The notes under the pieces were generated by a model. That model was not told the DNA's origin, ran no database searches, and was given only the letters and a program-made list of their open reading frames with translations. 6,070 nucleotides of DNA from CAZAKZ01 sp964485695 (GTDB lineage Bacteria; Planctomycetota; JAFGQW01): the NCBI GenBank assembly GCA_964485695.1, contig CAZAKZ010000245.1:1-6070 (forward strand), given 5' to 3'. The position numbers and the translations under genes were made by a program. Each line of letters starts with the position of its first letter. The first letter of the stretch is position 1. Shown here piece after piece: positions 5,713 through 6,070 of the stretch.

Positions 5713-6070
5713 TCAATGGATCTCGATGACGCTCATGATCCCCTCGGGGGTGAACCGGAGGGCGAGGGTGATTCTCCGGGTGGAAAAGAAACGGGTCATG
5801 CCCACGGCGGTGCGGATGCCGTCCACGTCCAGGCGCGGATTCTCGCGGGTGCCGAACACGGAGTCACTGACCGTGCCGGATACCGGGTCCACCAGGTAGT
5901 TCCCGCCCGCGGGGGAGATCGGTTCGAATCCGAAGGTCTTCCAGCACTTCCTTGCTAGGTTCTTCTCGTCGGGAAAGAGAAGAGAGAGCAGGCGAAGGGT
6001 GCCGAGGTTCCGGAGGGAAGCGTTCATGGCGGCCTCGGCCACGGTGCGTTCGAACACCGGCCGCTCCAGC
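5713..6070 (-). CDS. Unrecognised protein, 3' part only
   Basis: The frame is open to the window edge, so only the last 118 complete codons or so are visible and the true start is probably outside. A GTG at 6057 and an ATG at 6027 could be starts, but the frame has no stop before the edge. The visible part has a leucine-rich helical stretch (SLRNLGTLRLLSLLFPDE, residues 14-31 counted from the GTG) followed by a mixed, probably beta-rich tail ending in ALRFTPEGIMSVIEIH. There is no transmembrane segment and only one cysteine. I recognise no family. Its stop lies 179 bases before the LamG gene's start and no clear terminator lies between, so co-transcription is possible but unproven. Coding nature is supported by plausible protein composition and by sharing the strand of the other genes. 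Confidence 0.6.
   Translation of the reverse strand, partial: LERPVFERTVAEAAMNASLRNLGTLRLLSLLFPDEKNLARKCWKTFGFEPISPAGGNYLVDPVSGTVSDSVFGTRENPRLDVDGIRTAVGMTRFFSTRRITLALRFTPEGIMSVIEIH

Overview
The window is GC-rich bacterial DNA in which every credible gene lies on the minus strand, so transcription runs from high to low coordinates. The likely source is a planctomycete or a relative. This rests on two exported proteins that share a C-terminal module with an IPxIPALxG signature, which I recall from many secreted proteins of poorly studied planctomycetes. I could not check that recollection here, and the sequence alone does not fix the phylum.

Layout in transcription order: (1) 6070-5713, the 3' part of an unrecognised gene that continues past the window edge. 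(2) 5533-4394, an exported protein with a LamG/concanavalin-like domain plus the C-terminal module, closed by a good intrinsic terminator at 4376-4340. (3) 4196-2793, an exported seven-repeat PD40/TolB-like beta-propeller ending in the same module. (4) 2792-2230, a 563-bp gap without a convincing gene but full of inverted repeats, including a nearly perfect 104-bp palindrome. (5) 2229-961 and 964-47, two tandem paralogous GT-B-like glycosyltransferases joined by an ATGA stop/start overlap. The second breaks off inside its nucleotide-sugar-binding core, and stops fill all frames beyond that point.

The genes fall into two groups. The exported LamG and propeller proteins look like envelope or extracellular proteins that share a C-terminal sorting or adhesion-type module; the role of the module is inferred. 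The glycosyltransferase pair is a separate, translationally coupled unit, probably cytoplasmic, with no acceptor or pathway genes in view. The most unusual material is the palindrome-rich gap, the shared module, and the decayed end of the second glycosyltransferase. No RNA gene, CRISPR array or transposase gene was found.
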